A program made the position numbers and the translations under genes. Shown here in pieces: positions 31,850 through 43,601 of a DNA stretch of 64,000 nt. How positions within the stretch are numbered: position 1 is the first letter of the stretch; each line of letters opens with the position of its first letter. Source of the stretch: Aporrectodea caliginosa (Eukaryota > Annelida > Clitellata > Crassiclitellata > Lumbricidae); contig JACEVL010000973.1 in the NCBI GenBank assembly GCA_020284085.1, positions 216,001-280,000 on the forward strand, read 5' to 3'. The notes beneath the pieces were generated by a model, which was not told the origin of the DNA, ran no database searches, and saw nothing but the letters and a program-made list of their open reading frames with translations.

Positions 31850-33520
31850 GAAGTGTCACTCCTATTAAATTCTCTTCCCAACAAACAATGCAAACTAGAT
31901 ACTATCCCCACCTCTCTTCTAAAAGACTGTGCCTCCGTCATCATTCCAGTAATCACTAAAATTATAAATCTTTCACTCTCTTCTGGCAACTTCCCAATGG
32001 TCTTCAAGCAATCTCTTGTTACTCCACTTCTGAAAAAAATCAAATCTTGACAAGGAAAACCTATCTAATTACCGACCTATCTCCAACCTTTCCTTTCTAT
32101 CTAAATTAACTGAACGAATTGTCCTTTCCAGGCTAAACGATTACCTCTCTTCTAACTCACTCCTCAACCCCCACCAATCTGGCTTCACTAAACACCACTC
32201 CACAGAAACTCTACTCGCCTCTCTGTACAATAAACTGGTCTCTGCCGTCAGCCATCAGCAAGTCTCCTGCCTCTGTCTCCTTGACATCTCTGCCGCATTT
32301 GACACCATCGATCACAGCCTCCTTCTTCATCGACTATAATCTGGGTTTGGCGTCTCTGGTACTGCTCTATGTTGGTTTCAGTCCTACTTGTCTTCCAGAT
32401 GCTTCTCTGTTAAAGCATCCAGTCATTGTTCGCAACCCCTCCCGCTCTGCTGTGGTGTCCCTCAAGGTTCCGTCCTGCGCCCACTGCTCTTCATTCTGTA
32501 TAATACACCATTAAGCCATCTAATAAAATCCTCTTCTGTTGACCACCATCTCTACGCAGACGACACCCAACTCTACAAATCCTTCTCCCCCAGCTCTTTT
32601 TCTACTTCCATTGCAAAACTACTCAATGTGGTTAACCTAGTATCTCAATGGATGTCGTCCAACCTGCTTTGCCTCAACCCTTCCAAAACAGAATTCGCCA
32701 TCCTCGGCCTTCCTGACCAAATCAAGAAAATACCTGACCTTTCAATACACCTATCCACTAACTCTTCATCTCTTACTTTCACCTCTGATGCCCCTGACCG
32801 CAATCTTGGTGTTACTTTTGATCCACATCTTTCCTTCTCTAATCGCATCTCCAACCTCTCGCGCTCCTGCTTCATGCACATTCGTGACCTCCGCCGCATC
32901 CGACCCATGCTCGACTTCAAAACTGCCTCCACCATTGCTACCTCCATTGTCCACTCAAAGCTCGACTATTGCAATTCCCTCTTTCTCAACCTTGAATCTA
33001 CCCAACTAAAGCATATGCAGCTCATCCAAAACTCATTAGCCAGGGCCGTCACCAGAACGCCCAAGCATCATTATCACTCCCATCCTCAAATCACTACATT
33101 GGTTAAAAATCCCAGAGCGAATTCACTTCAAAGTCTTATCACTAACCTACAACTCTCTACAATACTCCCAGCCCAGATATCTCCGCGACCTCTTCACCAT
33201 CCAGCCAACCCGCTCTACCCGATCATCCTCCGTGCTCACTCTTTCTAGGCCCCCGGTCAATACTCATCTCAAGTTCTCTAACCGAGCAATATCCAACACT
33301 GCGCCGGATCTCTGGAACGATCTACCTCCTGAATTCCGCACTTTTTCGGTTCCCCCACCATCATCGCCATTCATCCACCACCATCTGCCTCAGGCTCCTC
33401 TATCCATCACCCTCAAGGCTTTCCACTCGAAACTAAAGTCTCTGCTATTCAAGAACTCTTATCCTGACTCATCTGATCCTGTACCTTCCAATCCTCGACC
33501 TAAAAGACACCCGCCTTAAC
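31850..33520 (+). CDS. inner LINE: reverse transcriptase and C-terminus (broken)
   Basis: Pieces in order: TIPTSLLKDCASVIIPVITK (31890), NYRPISNLSFLSKLTERIVL (32070), LNPHQSGFTKHHSTETLLAS (32165), LLDISAAFDTIDH (32280, first catalytic Asp), then the frame 32388-33248 with GVPQGSVLRP (residues 23-32) and YADDT (56-60), DYCNSLFLNL, and finally 33232-33519 with APDLWNDLPPEF and TLKAFHSKLKSLLFKNSY. Shifts occur near 32045, 32340, 32390 and 33090-33240. All RT motifs are present, but the chain is not continuous. Confidence 0.75.
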
Positions 33521-33688
33521 ATCTGTTGTGCCCTCTCTGATCCCCTGGAAACCGGGCTCGGACCTCCCTCGGACTACTCTTTTGGACAACCCTTTCTGAC
33601 TAGACGCAGCGCTTCGTGAATAAGCAGGTGCCCTGCGCTTGGCTTTCGAGTGGCGCTTTAGAAGTTTGGAGATTACGATTACGATTAC

Positions 33689-33960
33689 GACGATCCTCTG
33701 ACCGGCTAGACCTTTACGTTCCCCATGTTGGGACTACAATGGCTCAATCCAGGTCCATTGCATGTATAGGTTCCTCTCTATGGAATGGACTTTCTCCTTC
33801 TTTGCGCTCCACCATCCTCTCTGGTGGCATCGCTTTCTCTCACCTTAAAACCTTCCTTTTCTTTTGGAGTACCTCGCACTGGGAGCGCTTCTGTAGGGTT
33901 TATTCATCTGAGAGAACCGTTTATAAATGCGTGTTATGGAAATGGCAAAGCTCCATAGAC
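33689..33960 (+). pseudogene. outer L2-like LINE, 3' part
   Basis: Continues directly from SLRPLRS: SDRLDLYVPHVGTTMAQSRS, SLWNGLSPSLRSTIL, AFSHLKTFLFFWSTSHW. Fits the C-terminus of the family also seen at 58310-58600. Confidence 0.7.
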
Positions 33961-33975
33961 GAATAGACGAGCACG

Positions 33976-34146
33976 CCGCGGATGATGATGATGGTGGTGG
34001 TGATGGTGGTGATGATGATGGTGGTGTTGGTAGTGTTGGTGATGGTGATGATAATTATGATGATGATGATGGTGGTGATGATTATGATGATGATAATGAT
34101 GATGATGACGGTGTGGTGGTCGTGATGGTGATGATGGTGGTAGCGG

Positions 34147-34178
<32 letters not shown>

Positions 34179-34180
34179 AT
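33976..34180 (+). repeat. GAT/GGT trinucleotide microsatellite
   Basis: About 200 bp of GATGATGGT-type triplets with TGC runs at the end. A plus-strand Asp-rich frame here is an artefact of the repeat. Confidence 0.85.
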
Positions 34181-34199
34181 ACTGTTCCTATGACTGTCG

Positions 34200-35215
34200 C
34201 TTTAAAGTCTTAGAGAAGAGTTCGTGACAGAAATGGCCAGAGATACAATATAACATACCCCATCTGGCGATCGTAACTTCACGTCCACTGGCTTAGAAGG
34301 CTGCATAGCTTTAAATGGAGGCAATGACCGTGAGCTTTGGACACAGAGAAGGCTTCAGTGAAAGAGGAGAAGGCTCTACAACCGGCCTAATGCTAACCCC
34401 TTGACGACGGTCAACAGTAGGGCTGGAAGGATGGATATTCTTCGCCGATGATCCCAAATCTTTGAACACCATCAGCAACTCTAATTATCGATCATTCGTA
34501 GCATCATCGTCAGATTTCCGGCATATACCGCAGAAGCACCGCTTCGCCCAACTCAGCTCAGGTTACATTGCCCTCATACTTTCAAGCTCAGTGTGTTTTA
34601 AAGTGGATTACATCCAGGTGAATTATTTTAAAGTTTCAATTTCTTAGATACATTTTATTTTAGCAGAAAAGATGAAAATATCGTCAGACTTCAATCACCT
34701 AGGTTGAAATCATAGGTCTAATAACTTAATTCTTCTCTGAATAGTTCGGGCTATAGGGTAAAAATCTGTAAAAGTCGTTTTGGCGACTTTAAAAGTCTTT
34801 TATAACTACCTTTATGTGGTTGCAATATAAATGAATTTTTCCATTAAAGTCTATAAATAAACGTTATGGAAGGTGATGAACCCCTCTGTATAGAATTCTT
34901 TCTAAAACTGAAAAAAGATTTCGTTTGATATCCGCAGTTTGGATCCGTTCAATAAAAGTGATTAGATGTAACGGTGGAAGTGAATCATTATTGTTATAGC
35001 CTGCTATAATTTTTGCTAGAGATAAAAATGATCCATCAGAAACCAAAAAAACATGTTATGATTAAGAACGGAACGATGTCTGAGAAATCAGACCTCGTCC
35101 AAGGTTTCACAACCATCCGGAAATGTGCCTCTGACTGATCCATAATATTATATCAAAAATATTAGTTTAATGCCCATCACTGGACAGTTGTGACACGAGT
35201 CCAACGACCTCTTAT
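34200..35215. other. non-coding stretch
   Basis: No gene recognised. 34280-34460 has the look of an old LINE end but no firm motif. 34770-34800 holds AAAAGTCGTTTTGGCGACTT, a small palindrome. Confidence 0.4.
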
Positions 35216-35221
35216 TTATAT

Positions 35222-35955
35222 ATATGTGACCCAATGGATCAAAATGAGTCGCATGTCGGAAATTTTAGAATATGAGTATTTTACATATTCTTAAAGGCCA
35301 CATTGTTTGCTTTAAAATGACACCAAAATTATGGTTCTACATTATTTTTTGACAAAGTTTCGAATGACTAGGCCTATGTGTTTTTTGTGACAAACTATAA
35401 GCCAGTTCAGCATTAAATTTAATTAGCAATGCGCATGCGCAGCCCTTTCAGTTTACTTCCGGGGTGAAGGTCACCGTTCACAAACAAACAGAATGCTGCA
35501 GTTAGCGATGTTGTTATGATCTAGTTTTGACGCAAATATTTGATATTATTCGTTACTAGTTTATAGAAAATTTCTGTATATATTATAGATCATAAACTAG
35601 ATCATAACAACGTCGCTAACGGCATCATTCTGTTTGTTTGTGAACGGTGACCTTCACCACGGAAGTAAAACTGAAAGGGCTGCGCATGCGCATTGCTAAT
35701 GCTGAACTGGCTTATTGTCTTTCATTTATTTTAATATAATCACAAAAAAGTATTCTGTGTACAAAATTCTGAAAATACACATTAAAACAATGAACTTCAT
35801 CAAATGTGAGAAATCAGAAATGTAAAAATTTTCTTTACCCATTTTCATTAAAATCTGAAAATAAGAAAAAGTGACATCTGAACATATTTTGCTGTTTTCG
35901 TAGGAATGTAAATTGCCAACATCTGACTCATTTTGATCCCTTGGGTCACATATAA
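35222..35955. mobile_element. foldback MITE (TATGTGACCCAATGG ends), about 730 bp
   Basis: Outer ends TATGTGACCC..TGGATCAAAATGAG and its complement CTCATTTTGATCCC..GGGTCACATA. Inner arms at 35405-35525 and 35590-35712 are nearly perfect inverted copies (GCGCATGCGCAGCCCTTTCA; CACCGTTCACAAACAAACAG; TTGTTATGATCTAGTTT). Loop about 65 bp. Possible TA or ATAT flanks in AT-rich DNA, so the superfamily is undecided. Confidence 0.75.
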
Positions 35956-36127
35956 CATAGACCTTCACAGTCAACTAACAGCGTCCACAATAAAATCAAT
36001 GCAAGGAGAGTCAACTTTTAGTCATTGATGTCAACCATTAATCATTGAGCCGTGGCAACATCACGACAGAAGGGGGCGCTTTATGAATTCTGATTGAATA
36101 ATTCTGATGGAATAGTCCTCTTATATG

Positions 36128-36727
36128 CAGTGATGGGCACTAACTAATTTTGTTTAGTTAAACCATAACTATTTTTCAACTAAAAAAGTTTAACTAAAAG
36201 TTGGCAACTGATTTTGTAAATAAGTTAACTAAACCAAAAATATTTACTTAAACTTTTTTCCAACTATTTTAACAAACTTTTTTGACAAACATTTTCAGAA
36301 TGACAGAGGTTAAGTGAACTGAAATAATGCAGAGCCTCAATGACAATTTCACTTTAAAACTATGTAATGTTTACTAGACTATTATTATAGTCCTAGTAGG
36401 CCAGTACAGTTCTACAAGAAAATCATGAAGAAAAGTTGCTAACGCAAACGATGATGCATCGTGCAATGCAGTTCACTTGACTTGAGTAATAAAACCAGTT
36501 ACCGTACTCAAGACAATTTTTACTGGAAGATAGTTGCTGATTTTGTTACTTAAACTTTCTAGCTAATAACTAAAAATTAGTTAAACTTTTAGTTAATAAC
36601 TAAAACATATTGGTTAAACTTTTTATTTATAACGGAACTATTTTTTAGTTAAACTTCTGCCTTGATTAATTTTGTTTAGTTAAACTAAAAGTTTGCAACT
36701 TTTTAGTTAACTTTTGCCCATCACATG
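36128..36727. mobile_element. hAT MITE F, intact copy, 600 bp
   Basis: Left CAGTGATGGGCACTAACTAA, right TTTTGCCCATCACATG; perfect 8 bp flanks CTTATATG at 36120-36127 and 36728-36735. Both arms are packed with TTAGTTAAACT-type repeats. No coding sequence. Its diverged twin is at 21960-22495. Confidence 0.85.
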
Positions 36728-36783
36728 CTTATATGTTGACAACATTTTATCGCACCTTTAAACCTACATGTATTCACAGTCTC

Positions 36784-36848
36784 TAAGAATAGAATAGAAT
36801 AGAATAGAATAGAATAGAATAGAATAGAATAGAATAGAATAGAATAGT
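36784..36848. repeat. AGAAT pentanucleotide microsatellite
   Basis: Twelve or so perfect AGAAT units. Confidence 0.9.
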
Positions 36849-37087
36849 TATTTCTTGTAGGACCACTTGCAAACCACATTTTTGCTAACATGAAAGTTTA
36901 AAGGATTGCTTTCTCTATTCCTGGTATAGACTATTTATGCGGTCTATAAATTGTTTGTTCACATGTTTCTTTTGATAGTTGATGACTGTTGTTTATCTTT
37001 GATAAATCGTCCTAATTATAAAGGTTTTTCTGGTGAGACCCCAAGGTATTCTCGATCATGAGCGCGAGGGCGTATACCATGTCCACT

Positions 37088-37250
37088 AGGGTGGATCGAA
37101 AAAGTTTTTTATTATTCGTATCAGATATTAATAGTGAGGAAAAGTTGCCTTTAGTATACGTTAATAACTGTGTAAAATTATTTTAAATTTGGACAACATC
37201 TTGAGGGTCCCCAACGAGATCAAAAATCGTCTGCGCTCGAATAGCAAAGA
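37088..37250 (+). mobile_element. possible solo end of a TAGGGTGG hAT-like element
   Basis: TAGGGTGGATCGAAAAAG looks like the left terminus of the element A-C family. No matching right end within the window. Confidence 0.3.
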
Positions 37251-37624
37251 GCAACGGTTCGCGGGCAGAGATTTTAATTAAATTATGTTCGTTCCTTGCA
37301 ATTGTTGCATCGTGTGACAATTGGTATAATCTAGATCTATTAGAATATGTTTGGCTAGCACTTAGTGTATCCTACTACTTTTATATCTATGCTATTTGGG
37401 CTATTTCTTATTTGTTTTTTATCTAGTCTGTGACGGGCGAAAAAGACAAAACTAAGATCAGTAGAAAAAAGGCGCACGCTTTAATTGACGACATTTTATA
37501 GAGCACCATTTGTCATTGATCAGGGAAGCAGGCTCGACATAACGTGGTCATGTTACATCCAAAGGTGGTTCAGCTGGAGTGCTTGAAATCGAGCATTGTT
37601 GTGAAAACCACATAAGTAGGTTGT

Positions 37625-38035
37625 AAAGGGAGAGTTCTGGAGCAGCCACGCCCACCTATTGTTATAAGCCACGCCCACCTATTGTTATAAGCCACGCCTC
37701 CTATTGTTCTAAGCCCCGCCCCTTTTTTCTCCGAGCCTAGGCTGGCACCTGCCATTCTTTTGTTTCAGTAGCGCCTATTGTTGTAATTCCTTTGTTTCTA
37801 TAGCGCCTATTGTTGTAATTCCTTTGTTTCTGTAGCGCCTAGGGTTGAGGCACCTGCCATTCTTTTGTTCCTAGGGTTGGGTCACATGCCAATCAATTGT
37901 TCCTAGGGTTGAAGCACCTGCCAATCAATTGTTCCTAGGGTTGAGGCACCTGCCAATCAATTGTTCCTAGGGTTGAGGCACCTGCCAATCAATCGTTCCT
38001 AGGGTTGGCGCACCTGCCAATCTAGTGCTAATGGG
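37625..38035. repeat. minisatellites: AGCCACGCCCACCTATTGTT and CCTAGGGTTGAGGCACCTG
   Basis: Four units of about 28 bp (37645-37725), then about three of TTCCTTTGTTTCTATAGCGCC (37758-37835), then seven units of about 33 bp containing CCTGCCAATCAATTGTT (37850-38020). Adjacent blocks share the words ATTGTT and GCGCCTA, so they may derive from one array. Confidence 0.75.
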
Positions 38036-38084
38036 CCACCCCCTGGGTCTTTGTTCATACATCAAAGCGCAATGGTTCTTTGTT

Positions 38085-38640
38085 ACTGGCGATAGGTCAT
38101 AAACTCATTATACTGCCGTACTATGAAAGGACTGTCATAAACTCATGGTCATTAAGACGCCGTACTATGAATAGGCCATCATAAAAGCGCACGCAAAGCC
38201 CCATTATATTGGGTCATTAAGACGCCGTACTATGAATAGGCCATCATAAAAGCGCACGCAAAGCCCCATTATACTTGGGTCACGCACTATGAATAGGCCA
38301 TCATAAAAGCGCACGCAAAGCCCCATTATATTGGGTCATTAAGACGCCGTACTATGAATAGGCCATCATAAAAGCGCACGCAAAGCCCCATTATATTGGG
38401 TCATTAAGACGCCGTACTATGAATAAACCATCATAAAAGCGCACGCAAAGCCCCATTATACTTGGGTCATGCACTATGAATGGGCCATCATAAAAACGCC
38501 GGCAAAAGCTCATTATATTGGGCCATTAAGACCCCATACTATGAATAGGCCATCATAAAAGTGCCGTAAAAAACCCATTATACCGAGTCACGCAATATGA
38601 AAGGCCACTCACAAATCCATCATACCGCGTCATTAAAGCT
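38085..38640. repeat. satellite-like array, about 65 bp unit
   Basis: About eight units of CGCCGTACTATGAATAGGCC, ATCATAAAAGCGCACGCAAA, GCCCCATTATATTGGGTCAT, alternating with a shorter variant lacking part of the unit. Divergence rises toward both ends. Confidence 0.8.
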
Positions 38641-38654
38641 CTGTACTATGAAAA

Positions 38655-39470
<816 letters not shown>

Positions 39471-39684
39471 GATTAAATTATCAAATTCATATGGAAAAAT
39501 GGATCGATTCATCGTAAAGAGACCGCAAAGGCTTATAATTGTGCATGCAATGTATCATGTTTAGGTGGTAGACTGTAAGCTCTAACTGCAGGCTACATCA
39601 TAGATATAATAACATATTAAATCTATGGGCTACATAGTAGGCCTAATTTAGCGGGTAAACCGTAAGTTTAGGCTGGTAAATTAT

Positions 39685-40065
39685 TTTATATTGTCAATTT
39701 AAAATGGAAGCTGGATCAAATTAAAAATAATTGTTGGTCTAAATGGAAGTTAGATTAATTAAACTAATTCTTTGTTTAAATAGAAGTTGGATTGATGGAA
39801 ACAATTGCTTCCGTAAATATAGAAGCTGGATTTTGATTAAAGTAAGTCTTTGCTTCAATAGAAGCAGGATCGGTGACGTTTTTTGCTTAAATAGAAGTGG
39901 GATTGACGAAAATAATTCTTGCCTAAAAAGAAGTTGGATTGATGAAAGTTTCTTGGTTAAGCAGAAGTTGGACTGATGACAATAATTCTTGCTTAAACAG
40001 AAGTTCGATTGATGAAATTTGTTTCTCGTAATTGGAAGCTGGATTGATGGTAGTTATCATGAACA
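39685..40065 (+). repeat. minisatellite, second locus of the GAAGTTGGATTGATG family
   Basis: About nine diverged units of about 38-40 bp; same unit and same 3' flank (AGTTATCATGAACATTGGCA) as 5885-6165. Confidence 0.65.
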
Positions 40066-40199
40066 TTGGCAGACTGCTTACTTACCAGTATCAAGTACGG
40101 CATTGAAGACATTAAAATAATTTACCAGCGTCAAGTACGGTATAATCATTTAGCGTTGATAATGACTAAGTTTATTGGTACTATAACGTCGAGTATTGG

Positions 40200-40480
40200 T
40201 AGTAGGTTACAGTATAAGCCGCAGTAGTAACCGGACAATGAGCAGCGTGTCTCTGAGGTTTCGACGCTGCGGCTAGCAGTTGGTTTTTAATAAAGGATAT
40301 ACTTACTTACTTCGCAACTAAACTTGGAACACCATCGAACACTCTCTGGGCAACCCTCCAACGACCTAATATATATAACGCAACCCTCTGACTGACTTAA
40401 CGCAGCGCTTGTGAATAAGCTGGTGTCCTGCTCTTAGCTGGCTTTCATGTAGTACGTTAAAAATTAGGAGGAGAGATTGG
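40200..40480 (+). repeat. two truncated LINE 3' ends
   Basis: 40200-40315 ends TTTAATAAAGGATATACTTACTTACTT, with the tail type of the LRPRPH LINE family. 40390-40475 holds TTGTGAATAAGCTGGTGTCC, a diverged form of the GATTAC-tail LINE end seen at 648 and 33613. Confidence 0.45.
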
Positions 40481-41028
40481 TCACCACCACTTTCTGAGGC
40501 AAAGTTACGCCCTTGCATGTACCTATGAACTCCAATTGAGGCATCTTCTGTTTCAGTGGAGTTTGAGCGTTATAAGCATAATATTAAGTTTATTACGTCT
40601 TAAATGTTTGAGTTCTTAGTTTGTGGTAGTCCTTCGTTCCTTTCATCGTTTAACGCTGACCTTCGCCAGAAAACTTACCTATTCACTGCAGAAGTCTAAC
40701 GTAGCCTCTTCATGCAGATCAAATTATACGTTACCTAACACAGAATTAATGAATTACTGCTTAAAGAAAGAACAACTACAAGAACTAAAACTATTGGTAT
40801 CTCTAGAAATTTTGTGATTTACTGTTTCAGACTAAGAATCTTTTTGTTGCAGCTATAATTTCCTTACGTTGTATTAGTCTAATCTAATTTACGATTCGGT
40901 TGTTTATGCGTCACTTTAATTGACAATAATTAGAATTATTTCTGAAGAGCGTATAGTTTTTACACTTGAAAAGTTTTGGCAAGATTAATTTGAATCGTTG
41001 TGATACATTGTTCTCTTTGTATTTTACA
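40481..41028. other. intronic or intergenic stretch
   Basis: A 64-codon open stretch (40623-40817) has no recognisable domain. Otherwise nothing seen; it may be intron of the membrane-protein gene. Confidence 0.35.
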
Positions 41029-41190
41029 GCGTGCATCGTTTTGTTCGTTTTCATATGCATTGTTGTCCCCGCCCTCTGGTGGATACCTTATGTCATCGTA
41101 ATTGCGATTCTCGGAAGAAACGATGCAACATCATACAATGACAGCACTTCGTCTCCTCCGTATCTGCAATCGAATTTTTCGGCATTGTGA
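41029..41190 (+). CDS. terminal exon of an unidentified membrane protein
   Basis: A pyrimidine-rich stretch and ATTTTACAG end at 41028; the exon then codes CIVLFVFICIVVPALWWIPY, VIVIAILGRND and a short polar tail with Ser/Thr, Pro-Pro-Tyr and a stop at 41190. About 28 residues form one clear membrane-spanning helix, with a cytoplasmic or extracellular tail of about 25 residues. PPY would fit a WW-domain contact, and the WW.PY text recalls helix 6 of some receptors, but no helix 7 follows. Codon use is not repetitive. I do not recognise the protein; upstream exons lie to the left, not identified. Confidence 0.4.
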   Translation, partial: ACIVLFVFICIVVPALWWIPYVIVIAILGRNDATSYNDSTSSPPYLQSNFSAL

Positions 41191-41277
41191 CTACCTCAAT
41201 TGTCAATAATGCGAAGTACAATAATTAGTTACTGCACACACATAAATGCATATGTAGTTACAAAAATACTTACATAC

Positions 41278-41377
41278 ACACATACATACATACATACATA
41301 CATACATACAAACATACATACATACATACATACATAGGGCCTACATACATGCATACATACATACATACATACATACA

Positions 41378-41410
<33 letters not shown>
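41278..41410. repeat. TACA tetranucleotide microsatellite
   Basis: About 30 TACA units interrupted once by GGGCC. Confidence 0.9.
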
Positions 41411-41411
<1 letters not shown>

Positions 41412-41619
41412 GGCTACATGAACTTAGGACTCATCTCTTTCAACTTGCACATCCATATTCTTGTTTCTCTGTCAATAAATTAATCAATAAATTTTCGTTT
41501 TTTCGCTCATCAAAGCTGAAATAGACGCAACTTGTAACGTAAATTCGCGTCACTTAAGAAACTATCATTAATTATAGTTACCGAGATTTCAGTTTATGGA
41601 AATGACTTGTTTATATAGG

Positions 41620-41880
41620 ATATTAATTCAATATATGCTTTATATAGTACTGTAGAAATGCAGTTCCGATCATCTTTTTCGGGTAAAGAGAATATGTGAG
41701 GTCTAGGACGAAGTCCATGTCCAGCGAAGCGGGGTTCGGCAAACAGCCGGCGAAGTGTATGGCACTCGTTAAGACGAATGGCATTAAAGAAGCGTTCGTC
41801 TGCGTCAATTGCGGCCCTCGGTGCTGAGGAGTGGAGGAAGAAGACCTCTACGCATCCTCCCTAGCAATTGTTCAAACCAA
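41620..41880 (-). pseudogene. LINE C-terminus (LRPRPH family)
   Basis: Minus strand: RAAIDADERFFNAIRLNECH, TLRRLFAEPRFAGH, LRPRPHIFSLPEKDDRNCIS, VLYKAYIELI. Same C-terminal block as 16763-16960. 5'-truncated. Confidence 0.65.
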
Positions 41881-41924
41881 CGTGGCTCTTCGACGTTAGT
41901 GTAACCCCACTAAGAGGGGGACGC

Positions 41925-42087
41925 AGGCCCGAATTAAGGGGTGTTAAGGGTGCTGCAGCACCCGGGCCCGCAGTTTTGAGGGACCGGCATTTTATAAATA
42001 TGTGCGTGGTGAACCGGTGGTCGTCAGAGGGGGCCTTTCGAAGGTACTCACAGCACCCGGGCCCGCGCTAGCCTTAATGCGGCCCTG
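41925..42087. mobile_element. hAT MITE I, about 163 bp
   Basis: Left (C)AGGCCCGAATTAAGGGGTG with GGTGCTGCAGCACCCGGGCC; right GGTACTCACAGCACCCGGGC, then CGCTAGCCTTAATGCGGCCCTG. Termini are inverted. GGGGACGC flanks both sides (41917-41924, 42088-42095). The CAGGGCCG..TTAAG terminus is a familiar hAT type. Too small to code. Confidence 0.7.
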
Positions 42088-42109
42088 GGGGACGCATACA
42101 TTAGATGTG

Positions 42110-42265
42110 CTATAGCCTAGTGGTCATTTTTGCCGCTCCTTGTAGGCCTTTCGGCGAGAGGCCGTGGGATCTGAGAGCCCTCAAGGCGTACACTGATGAT
42201 GATTACTCAGTTTCGGTGTGGGAGCCCATTCGTAGGTCTGACCTTAGAGTAACTCCCAGGAGTCG
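42110..42265 (+). repeat. tRNA-like SINE candidate
   Basis: TAGCCTAGTGGTCA at 42115 suits an A box and GTGGGATCTGAGAGCCC about 50 bp on suits a diverged B box, the spacing of tRNA-derived pol III promoters. No cloverleaf, so not a tRNA gene. Weak. Confidence 0.35.
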
Positions 42266-43055
42266 CATGGTTTAACTCTCTGGGTCTCATGCATGATGGG
42301 AGGAAAAGAGGATTCTTTCGAGGCCACTTTGGAGACAATCATCACTGGGGTCTTGGTCGGATTTACTCAGATTGCTGTCCTTATCCCAAGCGGATATGTG
42401 CTCATATTCTTCAGCTACAGTCTGTGCCCATGTGAGATTATCCGATTATCAAATATGAATCATCTGCATATTTTAACAAAATAGTTAAAATCATGAGTAG
42501 TTGAAGGTCGGAAGCTCCTTCAGCGTAAGACGGCTGGTGGTCAGTGGAACACCGAGCTCTGCACCACGCTTGCATTTATAATTAGCGACCTCCGAGACCT
42601 ACTCATCCATTGACTCTCTGCTACCCTATAAAACAACTGATGCGGCATTAAAGTCTTCAGACACAGGAGAGAAGCGATCACACGCAGATGCCGTATCGAA
42701 CCGACACACGAATTGAGATTTTATATTGTAGTCTTCGATAGTTACGATAGACTAATCGAGCAAGTATTGGCGAAAATTCGATAGAGATTAGGGACTCATT
42801 TCTAGATCATCGATTGAGAATCGTTCAATTGACGTTTCTATTGAGGACGATTCACTTCAACGTGGCAAGGGAGTGATCGCCCAGGTAAGTCTGACCCAGA
42901 TTCATATTCTGTGCGAAGAGAAAAGAAACAGCGACCTACCGTTTGGATCTTCCATTCCTTTCGTGTCAACGCCGACAGTGGTCAGCCAGTCGAAGATTAA
43001 TGAGTTCTTGAGAAGCAGGAGTTGTTGGCGTGAAGAGAAATTATGGCATAGTGTG
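42266..43055. other. unassigned stretch
   Basis: Two open stretches of 63 and 66 codons (42293-42484, 42873-43073, plus) show no known domain. No repeat seen. Confidence 0.35.
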
Positions 43056-43135
43056 ATTTGTAATTGTAATTAAACATTTATATAGCATCACTTCAAGAGC
43101 AAAACTTATCAAGGGCGCTATCTGCGCCTATAATA
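43055..43135 (-). repeat. L2-like LINE 3' end
   Basis: Minus strand reads ATGCTATATAAATGTTTAAT then TACAATTACA, the same end and tail as 8100-8152. Confidence 0.55.
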
Positions 43136-43139
43136 GTCT

Positions 43140-43597
43140 ATTTTCTGCAAACTACATAATATCTGCATTTTATTTTATCAAGCATCGCAGTCTAATGCCA
43201 GCGCTTGCTGAAGTCTCCTCACAGTACCTGTCTTAATGGTGTCTTTTGACTACGTTATCCCGCATTTCAAGGCAAGCGTTCAAATCAATCGGCTATCGTA
43301 TCGCGCAGATGATTTTCCGTATGTGGGTGTGTGATTGACTGAACAGGCGAGGCGGTGGATAACTGAGTGAGGCACAAGCGAGCAAATGAATTACAATGTC
43401 CCTGTGGACTATAATTGTAAGCCTATTCACTTCGTTGTCAGAAAACATGCAGGTAGTTGTATGATCTTTGGGTTTGTTGCAGTTGGACTATGGCGTATAA
43501 GTCGATGCTTTTGTGTAGGCCCTGCTATAATAACTTGAACTATAGGCTATACGTTGATGAAACGGGGGAATAGATAAAGCTGAATCGATAAATTACA
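43140..43597. other. no feature recognised
   Basis: Unique-looking sequence without gene, repeat or motif. Confidence 0.4.
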
Positions 43598-43601
43598 TTA
43601 A

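Larger units (their letters stand above)
31322..33688 (+). mobile_element. inner L2/CR1-like LINE, nearly complete RT, GATTAC tail
   Basis: Inserted in the outer LINE with GATCCT on both sides (31315-31320 and 33690-33695). Starts after the endonuclease, in the linker (LDIHAPLITKRISQKSNPW), passes through the whole RT, C-terminus, and a 3' UTR ending GGAGATTACGATTACGATTA. The same 3' end occurs at 648-727. Several frameshifts and stops, but over 2 kb is readable. Confidence 0.8.

Noticed and set aside
33927..34193. Asp-rich 88-codon protein
   Set aside because: Translation of a GAT/GGT microsatellite.
37618..38640. CRISPR array
   Set aside because: Repeats are adjacent or with repeated spacers, units vary, and this is animal nuclear DNA; it is a minisatellite/satellite.
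42110..42200. tRNA gene
   Set aside because: A and B boxes are only approximate and the stems do not pair; kept as a weak SINE candidate.
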